In this document: piece after piece, positions 52,770 through 61,404 of the stretch
Position numbering within the stretch: position 1 is the first letter of the stretch
Layout: each line of letters begins with the position of its first letter
From: UBA1672 sp964587815
GTDB taxonomy: Bacteria; Pseudomonadota; Alphaproteobacteria; Micavibrionales; Micavibrionaceae
DNA length: 64,000 nucleotides
Direction of reading: 5' to 3'
Assembly (NCBI GenBank): GCA_964587815.1
Contig: CAZPMH010000004.1
Span: 1 to 64,000 of the forward strand
Translations under genes and position numbers: made by a program
The notes under the pieces: generated by a model
Database searches by the model: none
The model's input: the letters and a program-made list of their open reading frames with translations, nothing else
Told to the model about the DNA's origin: nothing

Positions 52770-52880
52770 TACCGCGATACTGTATCAAACGCATACACCG
52801 CGACAAGCGGATAATGATCTGAGCCGTAAGCCGCCCCACGATATTTTTTTACAATTGATAAGAACCTCAGTAGCAATAGC
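52769..52880 (-). pseudogene. 3' remnant of an EEP-family hydrolase gene
   Basis: About 36 codons without a start encode the family C-terminus: VKKYRGAAYGSDHYPLVAVY and AFDTVSR, ending in TAA that overlaps the ATG of the next gene (TAATG). The 67-bp core is nearly identical in DNA to the 3' end of the complete gene at 55066. Most simply this is the original end of that gene, cut off from its body by insertion of the 52881-54991 genes. Confidence 0.8.
52781..52847. repeat. 67-bp direct repeat, copy A
   Basis: 65 of 67 bases identical to 55078-55144, in the same orientation; the two mismatches are adjacent (52826-52827, GT against CA). It flanks the two-gene cassette on its low-coordinate side. 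No internal palindrome is obvious. Confidence 0.92.
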
Positions 52881-53774
52881 CTAAGCATTGAACGCAGGTA
52901 GGTTTTGAGATACAGCATCAGCCTCCGGATTATGTACGTCTAACCTCGGGTCAATAACAGTTACGGCATCATTGGGGGGTAACGCGCTAAAACCGAAAAC
53001 TTGGTCAATACTGACATCCGAAACACGAACACCATTTTCAAAATCAACCTCGGGTTCGCCTGCTTGAAGCCCTGATACCATCGTCGTGTATGCTGTACCG
53101 TCGATACCATCTTGATAATCAATAACCCGCGCTTCACGAACATCCTCAAAAGCATTCGGCGCGGCGTCTAAATCCGTATCCTGTGTTGAAATAGGCGTCA
53201 TTTTATGGGGGCTGTCATCTAAGATATGCGGGCGCGTCGTCGTGCCAGCTCTTTCTTTATAAGTGTTCGGGTTGGTTAATATCGTAGCAGCCGGCGGAAC
53301 ATACGCACTCGCCTCACCATACGCTTCATGCATAATATAGTTTGCAGTTTTTTGTGCTGAAACCTCTTGATCCGCTAAAGGCTGCTTACGTGTCGTCCAT
53401 CCTGATGCTTCTTGAAGGGCATGAGGCACTTCTTCAGCCAAATAACGCTCAAGGCTCATCGGCTCTCTTTGCTGAGTGGGATAGGCCGGATCATTCGGGT
53501 CAACCTTATAATAATCGCCGTTAAAAGCATCTTTTTCTATCATGATGTTTATATGGCCGGTAGAAGGGTCACGTACTGTCAAGGCTCCGTCCCCACCGGG
53601 AATATTATTGACAACTTTGACATCAACATGCGCCCCGTTCGCACCTTCAATTTGGGCTATTTGTTGTGAGATCGTGTCGAAAGCGTGTGATTTATCTGCT
53701 AAATTATAAAACGCATTCTCAACCTGTTGGGGAGAAATATTAGGGTCTTCACTGTCAAATCGAAATACAGGCAC
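52881..53774 (-). CDS. Unknown protein with degenerate metallopeptidase-like motif
   Basis: 297-aa protein, GTG start; its GGGGAG ribosome site lies in the end of the preceding gene, so the two are coupled. No signal peptide. The segment LERYLAEEVPHALQEASGW followed by EAYGEASAY recalls the HExxH...E arrangement of zinc peptidases, but the first histidine is replaced (EEVPH), so activity is doubtful. The rest is Asp/Ala/Pro rich. No family recognised. Part of the cassette between 67-bp repeats. Confidence 0.75.
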   Translation of the reverse strand: MPVFRFDSEDPNISPQQVENAFYNLADKSHAFDTISQQIAQIEGANGAHVDVKVVNNIPGGDGALTVRDPSTGHINIMIEKDAFNGDYYKVDPNDPAYPTQQREPMSLERYLAEEVPHALQEASGWTTRKQPLADQEVSAQKTANYIMHEAYGEASAYVPPAATILTNPNTYKERAGTTTRPHILDDSPHKMTPISTQDTDLDAAPNAFEDVREARVIDYQDGIDGTAYTTMVSGLQAGEPEVDFENGVRVSDVSIDQVFGFSALPPNDAVTVIDPRLDVHNPEADAVSQNLPAFNA

Positions 53775-53779
53775 TACTC

Positions 53780-54991
53780 TTACTCCCCAACCTGATTATT
53801 ACCGCACAAATCCGTTTTTAAAAGCGTGATGACTGTATTATAAGCGTCTTCTCCCGCACGCACTTCTCCACAATATAGCAGCGATACGTCCAATAAATCA
53901 AATGTTGTCGGAAAAAACGGAGGCTTTCCGTCACTGGTGTTCGCATGCTTATCTGAAGCAAATATTTTGCCCGTCATGTTGGCTAAATCCAGACGCCATT
54001 GTTCTTCGCTCGGTCTCTGCTCGTCTTCCGAATTATCCGAAAGTGAAAAAGAAACCGAATCAAACGCGCTATTCCAGTTTGACGAAACGCCGCCGGAAAA
54101 AAGTGACATCCCCGGAAAGCCCAAAACACGCTTTAAACATTCATGCAACAACGCTTTATTTAGTGCCTCCGGCAGCATAGCAGGGTTTAAATAACATGTT
54201 GCGGCTTCAATCTCATTGAGTGAATTGGGAATAAAAAAACCGTCAACTTGCGAACGTGCCTCAGGCGTAAAACGCACGAGAGGAAAATCATATAACGATT
54301 CATAATAAGTAACGGTATCTGAAGAATACCCTGTGTTATGCTTAAAAGCATTTTGATTGCCTTCATACAAATTCAAAACGATAAAAACATTGGCATCGCT
54401 TCGCTCCGGATAAGTCGATCGAATGTAAGAAATATCAAGCCCGCTCGCCTCGGCATAGGGGGGAATAAGTGTTTTCAGGTGAGAAATGAGATAATCGTAT
54501 TTTTCTTCATCGACAACGAAATCACCCTCTGCAGTTTTAAATGTGATGCGTATAGGTTTTGCCCATTTACTCAGCCCGTTAAGCCGCGGCAAGCGATCTT
54601 TCGTACGTGCATGATGATATGAAAACATAAAAACATCAGGGCTCGTTAATTGTGATCTATCAAGAAAAACTTGAGAAATAAAATTTCGCAAGATGGCTTG
54701 AACGGAGGTAAGCCGCCCCTCCACATGAACCTGCCAAGGCAAAGCCACCGCCGAACTATCATCAGAAACAAAATCCTTATGCTGTAACCACTCACCCTTT
54801 TTCGAAATTTTATTCTTCTTCTGCGCGGCATCAACCATATCTTCAGAAAGTTTTTCACGCGGCAACACTTGCCACTTCAGCAACGGATCCTCAGAAGCAG
54901 TGGCCTTCTCTACAGGGGCTGCATCACCCTGCGCATGAGCAGGAACGGCCATGAAACAGAAAATCATCAAAATATGAATAAATACTTTCAA
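53780..54991 (-). CDS. Exported protein resembling DUF2927
   Basis: 403 aa from TTG 54991, chosen because GAGGGG lies 6 nt upstream and the resulting N-terminus, KVFIHILMIFCFMAVPAHAQ, is a textbook signal peptide; earlier in-frame codons would add a charged stretch before it. The mature part has LSKWAKPIRITFKTAEGDF, ASGLDISYIR, LLHECLKRVLGFPGMSLF and YNTVITLLKTDLCGN, an order that recalls secreted DUF2927 proteins. HECLKR is not a complete zinc motif. First gene of the two-gene cassette; its end carries the ribosome site of the next gene. Confidence 0.75.
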   Translation of the reverse strand: MKVFIHILMIFCFMAVPAHAQGDAAPVEKATASEDPLLKWQVLPREKLSEDMVDAAQKKNKISKKGEWLQHKDFVSDDSSAVALPWQVHVEGRLTSVQAILRNFISQVFLDRSQLTSPDVFMFSYHHARTKDRLPRLNGLSKWAKPIRITFKTAEGDFVVDEEKYDYLISHLKTLIPPYAEASGLDISYIRSTYPERSDANVFIVLNLYEGNQNAFKHNTGYSSDTVTYYESLYDFPLVRFTPEARSQVDGFFIPNSLNEIEAATCYLNPAMLPEALNKALLHECLKRVLGFPGMSLFSGGVSSNWNSAFDSVSFSLSDNSEDEQRPSEEQWRLDLANMTGKIFASDKHANTSDGKPPFFPTTFDLLDVSLLYCGEVRAGEDAYNTVITLLKTDLCGNNQVGE

Positions 54992-55065
54992 AACACGCCC
55001 CTCATTGAGATGTAAAACGATGTCTAGCTTACACATTAAGATTGATACCCGACAATAAAAAACGC

Positions 55066-56061
55066 TTACATTTGGGATGTATCAAACGCATACACCGCGA
55101 CAAGCGGATAATGATCTGAGCCCAAAGCCGCCCCACGATATTTTGAGACAAGCCGTAAATTCCCCTTATGCAAAATATGATCAATCGGAATTTGGCAAAT
55201 GATATTGATAAAATCAGACGGCCATGTCGGGATAATCAGCGCGCCTGTATATTCATTCCTCAACCCTGATCGATTGATGAATTGAGCAAAATAAGGTGAG
55301 AATGGTGTGATATTCATATCACCCATAAAAATAACATTTCCTGAATGGTCGCGCTTAATGGCATCCGAAATAATGCTTAAATCTCTATTCCTTTGCTGAT
55401 GAATGAAACGGGTAACAGGCGGCGCAGGGTGCGCTGTATAGAGCGAAACAACGATATCCTCGCGAAATTTAATATCAGCATGCAAATAGAAATTTTCAAT
55501 AACGTACTCAGGTTTGGCAATCGTGGTCGTAGGCACAATCTTTGAATTTAAAACGGGAAAGCGGCTGGCTAATATTAAGCCAAAAGCGTGTTCCCTCGGT
55601 TCTGAAATCTGGTAGGGGTACAGATCTTTAAGCTGTTCCATTGCTTTCTGGTGCGTTGATTGCGATTCTTGTAAGACGACCACATCGGGCCGCTCTTCCT
55701 GTAACCAAGCAATAAAATCATCGTGAACACGTATACCGTAGTTCCGATTATAAATCGCAACCTTAAGCGTCGTGGAGGCTTCTGATGCATATAGTGAAGG
55801 TCTGCTAAGATTGGAGAAATATTCAAAACCCGTAACGAAAAAGACGCACACCATTAAAGTGAACCAACGCCATCGTTTTGAGAAACAAAAAAACAGGGCA
55901 AGGATTAAGCTGCCCAATGCGTACTGAAAAACAAAATTTCTCAACGTGTCGGCGTAATAATGATAAGACGCCCCGAAAGAAAACGCATAACACCCAATAA
56001 GAAAAAGAGCCAAAAATTCGGCTCCTTTAAAAACAAAACTTGGCTTCGGCCTTTGTTCCAT
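55066..56061 (-). CDS. Membrane-anchored EEP-family hydrolase (copy 2)
   Basis: 331-aa protein with three N-terminal hydrophobic helices (residues about 8-85) and an EEP domain: VAIYNRNYGIRVHDDFIAWL, VVVLQESQSTHQKAMEQL, SLYTAHPAP, NVIFMGDMNITPFSPYF, IPIDHILHKGNLRL and LGSDHYPLVAVYAFD. The last residues (TSQM) differ from those of the remnant at 52769 (TVSR), consistent with a swapped 3' end. Follows ctrA by 6 bp and is probably co-transcribed with it. Confidence 0.87.
   Translation of the reverse strand: MEQRPKPSFVFKGAEFLALFLIGCYAFSFGASYHYYADTLRNFVFQYALGSLILALFFCFSKRWRWFTLMVCVFFVTGFEYFSNLSRPSLYASEASTTLKVAIYNRNYGIRVHDDFIAWLQEERPDVVVLQESQSTHQKAMEQLKDLYPYQISEPREHAFGLILASRFPVLNSKIVPTTTIAKPEYVIENFYLHADIKFREDIVVSLYTAHPAPPVTRFIHQQRNRDLSIISDAIKRDHSGNVIFMGDMNITPFSPYFAQFINRSGLRNEYTGALIIPTWPSDFINIICQIPIDHILHKGNLRLVSKYRGAALGSDHYPLVAVYAFDTSQM
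55078..55144. repeat. 67-bp direct repeat, copy B
   Basis: Partner of 52781-52847 (65/67 identical). It lies in the 3' coding end of EEP copy 2 and marks the high-coordinate border of the two-gene cassette. Confidence 0.92.
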
Positions 56062-56067
56062 AAAACC

Positions 56068-56772
56068 TTATCCGTTCGCGGCCTTCTGCTCACCTTCGGT
56101 CGGGTCACGCAAAACGTAGCCGCGCCCCCAAACGGTTTCAATATAGTTCGACCCGTCTGTCGCATCGGCCAGCTTTTTACGCAGCTTACAGATAAACACG
56201 TCGATAATCTTTGCTTCCGGCTCATCCATACCGCCGTAAAGATGGTTCAAAAACATCTCTTTCGTTAGGGTTGACCCCTTACGCAAAGACAGCAATTCCA
56301 AAATGCCGTACTCTTTACCCGTTAGGTGTAAGGGCTTACCGCCCGCTTCAATCGTGCGTGTATCCAGATTAACCTTGATATCGCCTGTCTCGATAATGCT
56401 TTGTGCATGACCCTGTGAACGGCGTACAATCGCCTGAATCCGTGCTACCAACTCGCGCTTATCAAACGGCTTGGTCAAATAATCGTCCGCGCCAAAACCA
56501 AGGCCTTTCAGCTTATTATCCAATTCGGTTAGCCCTGAGAGAATCAAAATCGGCGTATCCACCTTCGCCGCGCGGAATGCCTTCAACACGTCGTACCCGT
56601 CCATATCAGGCAACATCAAATCCAGAATAATAATGTCGTAATCATAGATTTTCCCCAGATCGAGGCCGTCTTCCCCCAGATCGGTTGTATCAACAATATA
56701 CCCCTCGGATTTTAACATCAGCTCTATGCTTTTTGCTGTAGAGCTATCATCTTCGACCAATAGAACGCGCAT
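56068..56772 (-). CDS. ctrA: Cell-cycle response regulator CtrA
   Basis: 234-aa OmpR-class regulator. Receiver domain: acidic pair D8/D9 (VEDDSS), phosphoacceptor D51 (IILDLMLPDMDGYDVLKAFR), K in LTKPFDKRELVARI. DNA-binding winged helix: LTGKEYGILELLSLRKGSTL, KEMFLNHLYGGMDEPEAKII, DVFICKLRKKL and VWGRGYVLRDP, the CtrA-specific form. The C-terminus (EGEQKAANG) lacks the terminal AA that serves as a ClpXP signal in Caulobacter. Divergent from fliI, with a TTAA array between. Phosphate donor is likely ChpT (15198). Confidence 0.96.
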   Translation of the reverse strand: MRVLLVEDDSSTAKSIELMLKSEGYIVDTTDLGEDGLDLGKIYDYDIIILDLMLPDMDGYDVLKAFRAAKVDTPILILSGLTELDNKLKGLGFGADDYLTKPFDKRELVARIQAIVRRSQGHAQSIIETGDIKVNLDTRTIEAGGKPLHLTGKEYGILELLSLRKGSTLTKEMFLNHLYGGMDEPEAKIIDVFICKLRKKLADATDGSNYIETVWGRGYVLRDPTEGEQKAANG

Positions 56773-56831
56773 GGATTCTCCCTTAATGCTTTGAAATACT
56801 TGAAGATCATGCAGAGCAGCATGACCTCTTA

Positions 56832-56874
56832 TTAACCAATCTTAACAAATATTAACGATTTTAACAAACGTTAA
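56832..56874. promoter_or_regulatory. Helically phased TTAA boxes, probable CtrA sites
   Basis: TTAA occurs at 56832, 56842, 56852, 56861 and 56871; the first four are TTAAC. Spacing is 10, 10, 9 and 10 bp. CtrA half-sites are TTAA, normally paired as TTAA-N7-TTAA (11-bp step); here it is mostly N6. Located 60 bp upstream of ctrA and 95 bp upstream of fliI, so it may serve both. Confidence 0.6.
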
Positions 56875-56968
56875 TTTTCTGCTCTAACACTTTAAAACAT
56901 AAATACTTTTCGTTTTGCGCTTTCATATTCTATTCACCTGTACGCAAGCTTGCTGTAGAGTAAAAAAT

Positions 56969-58294
56969 ATGGAACGTCTGAGCGATCAACTCATAAGCAC
57001 AATTGAAAACATTCCTGATCAAAAAGTATTTGGTCAGGTCACCAAGGTTTTGGGTCTTCTGGTCGAAATCTCAGGCGTTGGCGAGGCGCTGACAATAGGC
57101 GCGCGTGTCAATTTGACTCCAAGCCAAGGCCACATCATCCCGTGTGAAGTCATCGGGTTTAGAGACGGGCAAGCCCTCCTTATGCCTTTCGGCACGCTCG
57201 ATGGTGTGGGGCTGGGGTGCAAAGCCGTCATTCAGCCAAACGTGCCGTCCATCTATCCGTCAGAAAAATGGCTGGGGCGTGTCATTAACGGCATGGCGGA
57301 ACCGATTGACGGCAAAGGCAGCCTGCCGCATAGCCCGCTTGCCGTTCCGCTAAAAAACAAACCGCCGGCGCCGCATTCAAGACAAAGATTAGGACAGCAG
57401 CTTGATCTTGGCGTCCGCGCAATCAACACCTTCCTCGCCACCTGCCAAGGCCAACGCATGGGCATATTCTCAGGCTCAGGCGTGGGTAAATCCGTTCTGC
57501 TCTCCATGATGGCACGCTACACCGCTGCCGATGTATCAATTATCGGCCTTGTGGGGGAGCGGGGCAGGGAAGTACAGGAGTTCCTCGAAGATGATCTCGG
57601 CGCAGATGGCCTTGCCCGCTCTATCGTTGTGGTCGCGACAGGCGATGAACCCGCCCTCATGCGTCGCCAAGCCGCTTACACAACACTCGCCTTGGCCGAA
57701 TATTTCCGCGATCAGGGCAAACAAGTGCTGTGCCTTATTGATTCGCTCACCCGCTTTGCCATGGCGCAACGCGAAATCGGCCTCAGCGCAGGCGAGCCGC
57801 CAACATCGAAAGGCTACCCGCCAACAACCTTCGGCGAGCTTTCACGATTATTAGAGCGCGCAGGACCGGGCGCACCTGGGCAAGGCAGTATCACAGGGCT
57901 ATTCTCAGTTCTGGTCGAAGGCGATGATCATAACGAACCGATATCGGACGCAGTGCGCGGTATCGTCGACGGACACATCGTGATGGAACGCGGAATTGCC
58001 GACCGCGGGCGCTACCCGGCAATTAATGTTCTCAAGTCAGTGTCGCGTTCACTACCGAACGCAATTTCTGAGGATCGAAATGCAATTTTACGCAGAGCAA
58101 AACAAATCATCACATCTTACGAAGACATGGCCGAACTTATTCGCCTCGGCGCATACCGCAAGGGAAGCGATCCGTCCGTCGAGGAAGCCATAGACATCTA
58201 CCCGGAAATTGAGCGTTTCCTTGCTCAAAACAAAAATGAGCGCTCATCCATCGACGACAGCTTTGCCAAACTCGCAACCATTATCGGCATGTAG
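56969..58294 (+). CDS. fliI: Flagellum-specific ATP synthase FliI
   Basis: 441-aa type III export ATPase that energises flagellar protein export with FliH and FliJ. Start at ATG 56969 (MERLSDQLISTIENIPDQKV). Walker A GIFSGSGVGKSVLLSM, Walker B LCLIDSLTRFAMAQREIGLS, GEPPTSKGYPPTTFGELSRL and ERGIADRGRYPAINVLKSVS are diagnostic. Followed by fliJ after 10 bp. Confidence 0.96.
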   Translation: MERLSDQLISTIENIPDQKVFGQVTKVLGLLVEISGVGEALTIGARVNLTPSQGHIIPCEVIGFRDGQALLMPFGTLDGVGLGCKAVIQPNVPSIYPSEKWLGRVINGMAEPIDGKGSLPHSPLAVPLKNKPPAPHSRQRLGQQLDLGVRAINTFLATCQGQRMGIFSGSGVGKSVLLSMMARYTAADVSIIGLVGERGREVQEFLEDDLGADGLARSIVVVATGDEPALMRRQAAYTTLALAEYFRDQGKQVLCLIDSLTRFAMAQREIGLSAGEPPTSKGYPPTTFGELSRLLERAGPGAPGQGSITGLFSVLVEGDDHNEPISDAVRGIVDGHIVMERGIADRGRYPAINVLKSVSRSLPNAISEDRNAILRRAKQIITSYEDMAELIRLGAYRKGSDPSVEEAIDIYPEIERFLAQNKNERSSIDDSFAKLATIIGM

Positions 58295-58304
58295 GTCTTG
58301 AGAT

Positions 58305-58724
58305 ATGGCAGACCTCGACTCCTTGATACGCGTACGCAAACATGAAGTAGAGCAGCGCCAAAAAGCGTTGGCCGAATTATACAAAAAAGCTGAGGCTTTA
58401 AAGAATCAACGAGACAGTCTGGAAACGCAACTGGCCATCGAGGCGGAAAAAACCAAGGACATGACGCCCGAACTGTTGGAGTTTTTCGCGCCATATGCCA
58501 AAAAAACTCGCACCGAAATAGAGGCAATTGATCAGGCACGAGAAAGGCTGGAAAAACGCATTCGCCTTGCCCAAGATGCCATGCGCGAAGCCTATGCCGA
58601 GCTTAAGAAAATCGAAATCATCGACGAACGCCGTAAGGCTGAATTCCTCGCGGAAATTGAAAAAAAAGAATCGGCACTGATGGACGAAATTGCCCTGCGA
58701 CAGTACAGCATCAAGGAAGATTAA
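58305..58724 (+). CDS. fliJ: Flagellar export protein FliJ
   Basis: 139-aa, almost entirely coiled-coil protein starting MADLDSLIRVRKHEVEQRQK. Charge pattern, length and position after fliI identify it as FliJ, the central stalk of the export ATPase. Its stop overlaps the stop of the convergent FliK-like gene (TTAA, 58721-58724). Confidence 0.88.
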   Translation: MADLDSLIRVRKHEVEQRQKALAELYKKAEALKNQRDSLETQLAIEAEKTKDMTPELLEFFAPYAKKTRTEIEAIDQARERLEKRIRLAQDAMREAYAELKKIEIIDERRKAEFLAEIEKKESALMDEIALRQYSIKED

Positions 58725-60514
58725 ATATCGCGCGAATATTCGGAAATAACATCAGGCGTAATTCGAAGCCAGTGTTCAATATCACCTTGAAACGATAACT
58801 CACCGCTAATTTTCGTCTCATCAAGCGCGCGTTTATAGCTCTCACGCATTTGCTGCTTCATTGCCGCAGAAAAATTATTCTCAGTGCGTAAAATTAAATC
58901 AAGCCGCGCGTCGTTTTCACGTTTCCCGAAAAGCGCATCCAATTGAACCTTGCCCATATTGCTCAAGGACAAATCCATTACGAAACGCGTGTTTTCGCCT
59001 CTATCTTCATCCTGAGAATTAGACTGCTGACCTTCTCGGCGGTAATAAACAACCATTTTATGCACCTCATCCTGCCACGCCAAGGGCAAAGACAGTGCAC
59101 GCCAATCCTGTGAAACAGGCTCCGCATTAAGGCGCGCTAGCCCAAGCATCTCGCGCCCGATACGCTCGATTAAATTTCCTTTACCCGAAGAGCGCAAAAC
59201 CTCAACCGCTCGCTCACCAAGCCATCCGTGAACATCGCCGCTTCGCATAGCCGCAATAAAAAACAACGCGGCGGGCGTAATATTCGCAGGGGCGGACGGG
59301 CTGGGCAGAACCATCTGCGCCGAAATTTGTGTTGTTGACGCGGTAAGAGTGGCGAGCGCATCCTGAAAAACAGGCCAGTTTTCGGCAGAGAGAAAGTAAG
59401 CGGAGGTGATCGGCGGAAAAGCAGCCTGAACAGGCAAAACATTCACGGGTGTATTTTGAATTTGGGAAATATTCAGCGTTAATTCACGCCCCACGGCGAC
59501 ATCTTGTAACGGCACATCCAAAAGATAAAGCTGATGTGCAAACCGCCCAGGCTTTGTAATTTCCAAAATCGGGAAATGCTGCTCGGGGCTAAACCCTATT
59601 AAAATGCCGCGAACCTCTCCCGCACGTGAAGTATCAATCGCAGAAAATTGTTCAAACGATGAAAGAGCCGTAGCGGAAACCAGAGCAGGGAGCGGAGCGG
59701 AAACATCGTCGATAAAAGCCTGTGCAATTGAGGCTTGTTGTGCTGGCGGAACATTAAGCGCGCCCAGCGCTGTTGTAACGAGTTGCTCAGGCGGTGTTGT
59801 TAATGTCTGTGCAGCAATAACAGGCAGCGGCACCTCAAGAACAGGCGCACTCAAAACCGCTTGCGAAACCTGAGCAGTCACATTTGTTTCCACCGCAGGC
59901 GTCAAAGACAAAAAATCATCAACAACAGAAGAAGAGGGCGCAATTACAACAAAAGCTAGAGCGCCTGAGTCCGCAACAACGGGCGCCTGATATTGGCTCA
60001 CGGGCGTAAGCACGTGATATGTCGTGGGAATATAAGGCCGAACAATATCCACATCACGAGAAACAGTGTCGGGTAATCGCGTCACCGTGTAGGCAGTGGC
60101 TGACTGCACAAGCCGTTCAATATCTTGTGGCGGTGGAACATTGATATTCCGTTGCGGCTCAGCATCAGCGCGATTTGCGCCTACATCAGACACACGTTGA
60201 GAAGGATCAGGGCGAATATACCCTGTTTCCCTAGGCGCCCCCGCATCAAGACGAATCTCAATCGTCGACCCATCTTCAATGTTTACGCGCGCACCATCCT
60301 GTATTTGTACGCGTATATCCCCACGCTCCGTGCGAATCGTAATCTCATTACTCTGTAGAACGCGAACCACTTCGCCACGCAACCGTTCAGGCCGTGGACC
60401 GCTTTCCAAATCAGCGGGCAACGAAATAATCTGCAAATTAGGGGCGGGTGCATCGCGCGCATTACTCTCAACACGTGCACTTAAAAGGGAACCGATGGAA
60501 GACGCATCACTCAT
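58721..60514 (-). CDS. Possible FliK-like flagellar hook-length protein
   Basis: 597 aa. The N-terminal part has a small beta-rich segment (LRGEVVRVLQSNEITIRTER, GARVNIEDGSTIEIRLDAG), the middle is Pro/Ala/Val/Thr-rich and extended, and the C-terminal ~100 residues (MGKVQLDALFGKRENDARLD, LILRTENNFSAAMKQQMRES) resemble the FliK C-terminal domain. Such an ordering suits a molecular ruler. Minus strand, convergent with fliJ and 41 bp downstream of flhG, so it may be the last gene of flhF-flhG. Assignment is tentative. Confidence 0.65.
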   Translation of the reverse strand: MSDASSIGSLLSARVESNARDAPAPNLQIISLPADLESGPRPERLRGEVVRVLQSNEITIRTERGDIRVQIQDGARVNIEDGSTIEIRLDAGAPRETGYIRPDPSQRVSDVGANRADAEPQRNINVPPPQDIERLVQSATAYTVTRLPDTVSRDVDIVRPYIPTTYHVLTPVSQYQAPVVADSGALAFVVIAPSSSVVDDFLSLTPAVETNVTAQVSQAVLSAPVLEVPLPVIAAQTLTTPPEQLVTTALGALNVPPAQQASIAQAFIDDVSAPLPALVSATALSSFEQFSAIDTSRAGEVRGILIGFSPEQHFPILEITKPGRFAHQLYLLDVPLQDVAVGRELTLNISQIQNTPVNVLPVQAAFPPITSAYFLSAENWPVFQDALATLTASTTQISAQMVLPSPSAPANITPAALFFIAAMRSGDVHGWLGERAVEVLRSSGKGNLIERIGREMLGLARLNAEPVSQDWRALSLPLAWQDEVHKMVVYYRREGQQSNSQDEDRGENTRFVMDLSLSNMGKVQLDALFGKRENDARLDLILRTENNFSAAMKQQMRESYKRALDETKISGELSFQGDIEHWLRITPDVISEYSRDI

Positions 60515-60555
60515 GCATTCAGTCTATCGTAAAAATCGAAAATAAAAGATAAAAA

Positions 60556-61404
60556 TCAGGCTGTTTTGGTACGGCGCTGTGCATTTTGCACATTTTTCCA
60601 AACAATTTTGGCAATTTTTTCAACATCTTCTGCCGCTTCCGCATGGGGGGAGCGCGTTAAAATCGGCGTTTGTGAGCGTATAGTTTCCTTCACGCGCTTA
60701 TCTTGGCGCACCATACCAATCAATGGCGGCGAAATTTTCAAAAAGTTTTCACACGCCTTAAGCAGCGTCTTGTATGTTTTCTCACCCTCACTCAAAGAGG
60801 TCGCCATGTTAATCACGACATTTATATTTTTTGACATCCCCGCCGCATTCCCTAACTTGATAAACGCGTACGCATCAGTCAAAGAGGTCGGCTCATCCGT
60901 TGTCACAAGCAAGGTCGAGCTGGCCGTCGCCGAAAGCATACGCACCGTGCGATCAACGCCCGCGCCAAGATCGGCAATAACCACATCATAATCGCCGGCG
61001 ATATCCATCAACTGATCCCGCAAAAGTGCAAGACGTTGACTGGGAAGCGCAGAGAGAGAGGCCTGCCCCGACCGACCGGCAACAATGTCAAAATTGCCGC
61101 CTTCAAAAATTTGAACAACCTTATCCATACCCAAACGACCGCGAATGACGTCATTTAAGTCACGCTTTGGCATCAAACCAAGCTGAACGTCAACATTGGC
61201 AAGACCCAGATCACCATCAAACAAAAGAACACGCTTGCCCATATTTGCCAATGCGTGCGCTAAAGTAATTGAAAACCAGGTTTTGCCGACACCGCCCTTA
61301 CCACTGCCAACGGCAATCATATTCGGCGCGCGCTTAAAATCAGAGCCATTCGGCTTTGATTTATCTTTCGCGGTAATCGGTTTGCGCGTGGAAGGCTCTG
61401 TCAT
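60556..61404 (-). CDS. flhG: MinD-like ATPase FlhG (FleN)
   Basis: 282-aa ParA/MinD-family ATPase controlling flagellar number. Deviant Walker A in MIAVGSGKGGVGKTWFSITL, then LLFDGDLGLANVDVQLGLMP, VIADLGAGVDRTVRMLSATA and LLVTTDEPTSLTDAYAFIKL, as in FlhG. Overlaps flhF by 4 bp (ATGA). Confidence 0.93.
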   Translation of the reverse strand: MTEPSTRKPITAKDKSKPNGSDFKRAPNMIAVGSGKGGVGKTWFSITLAHALANMGKRVLLFDGDLGLANVDVQLGLMPKRDLNDVIRGRLGMDKVVQIFEGGNFDIVAGRSGQASLSALPSQRLALLRDQLMDIAGDYDVVIADLGAGVDRTVRMLSATASSTLLVTTDEPTSLTDAYAFIKLGNAAGMSKNINVVINMATSLSEGEKTYKTLLKACENFLKISPPLIGMVRQDKRVKETIRSQTPILTRSPHAEAAEDVEKIAKIVWKNVQNAQRRTKTA

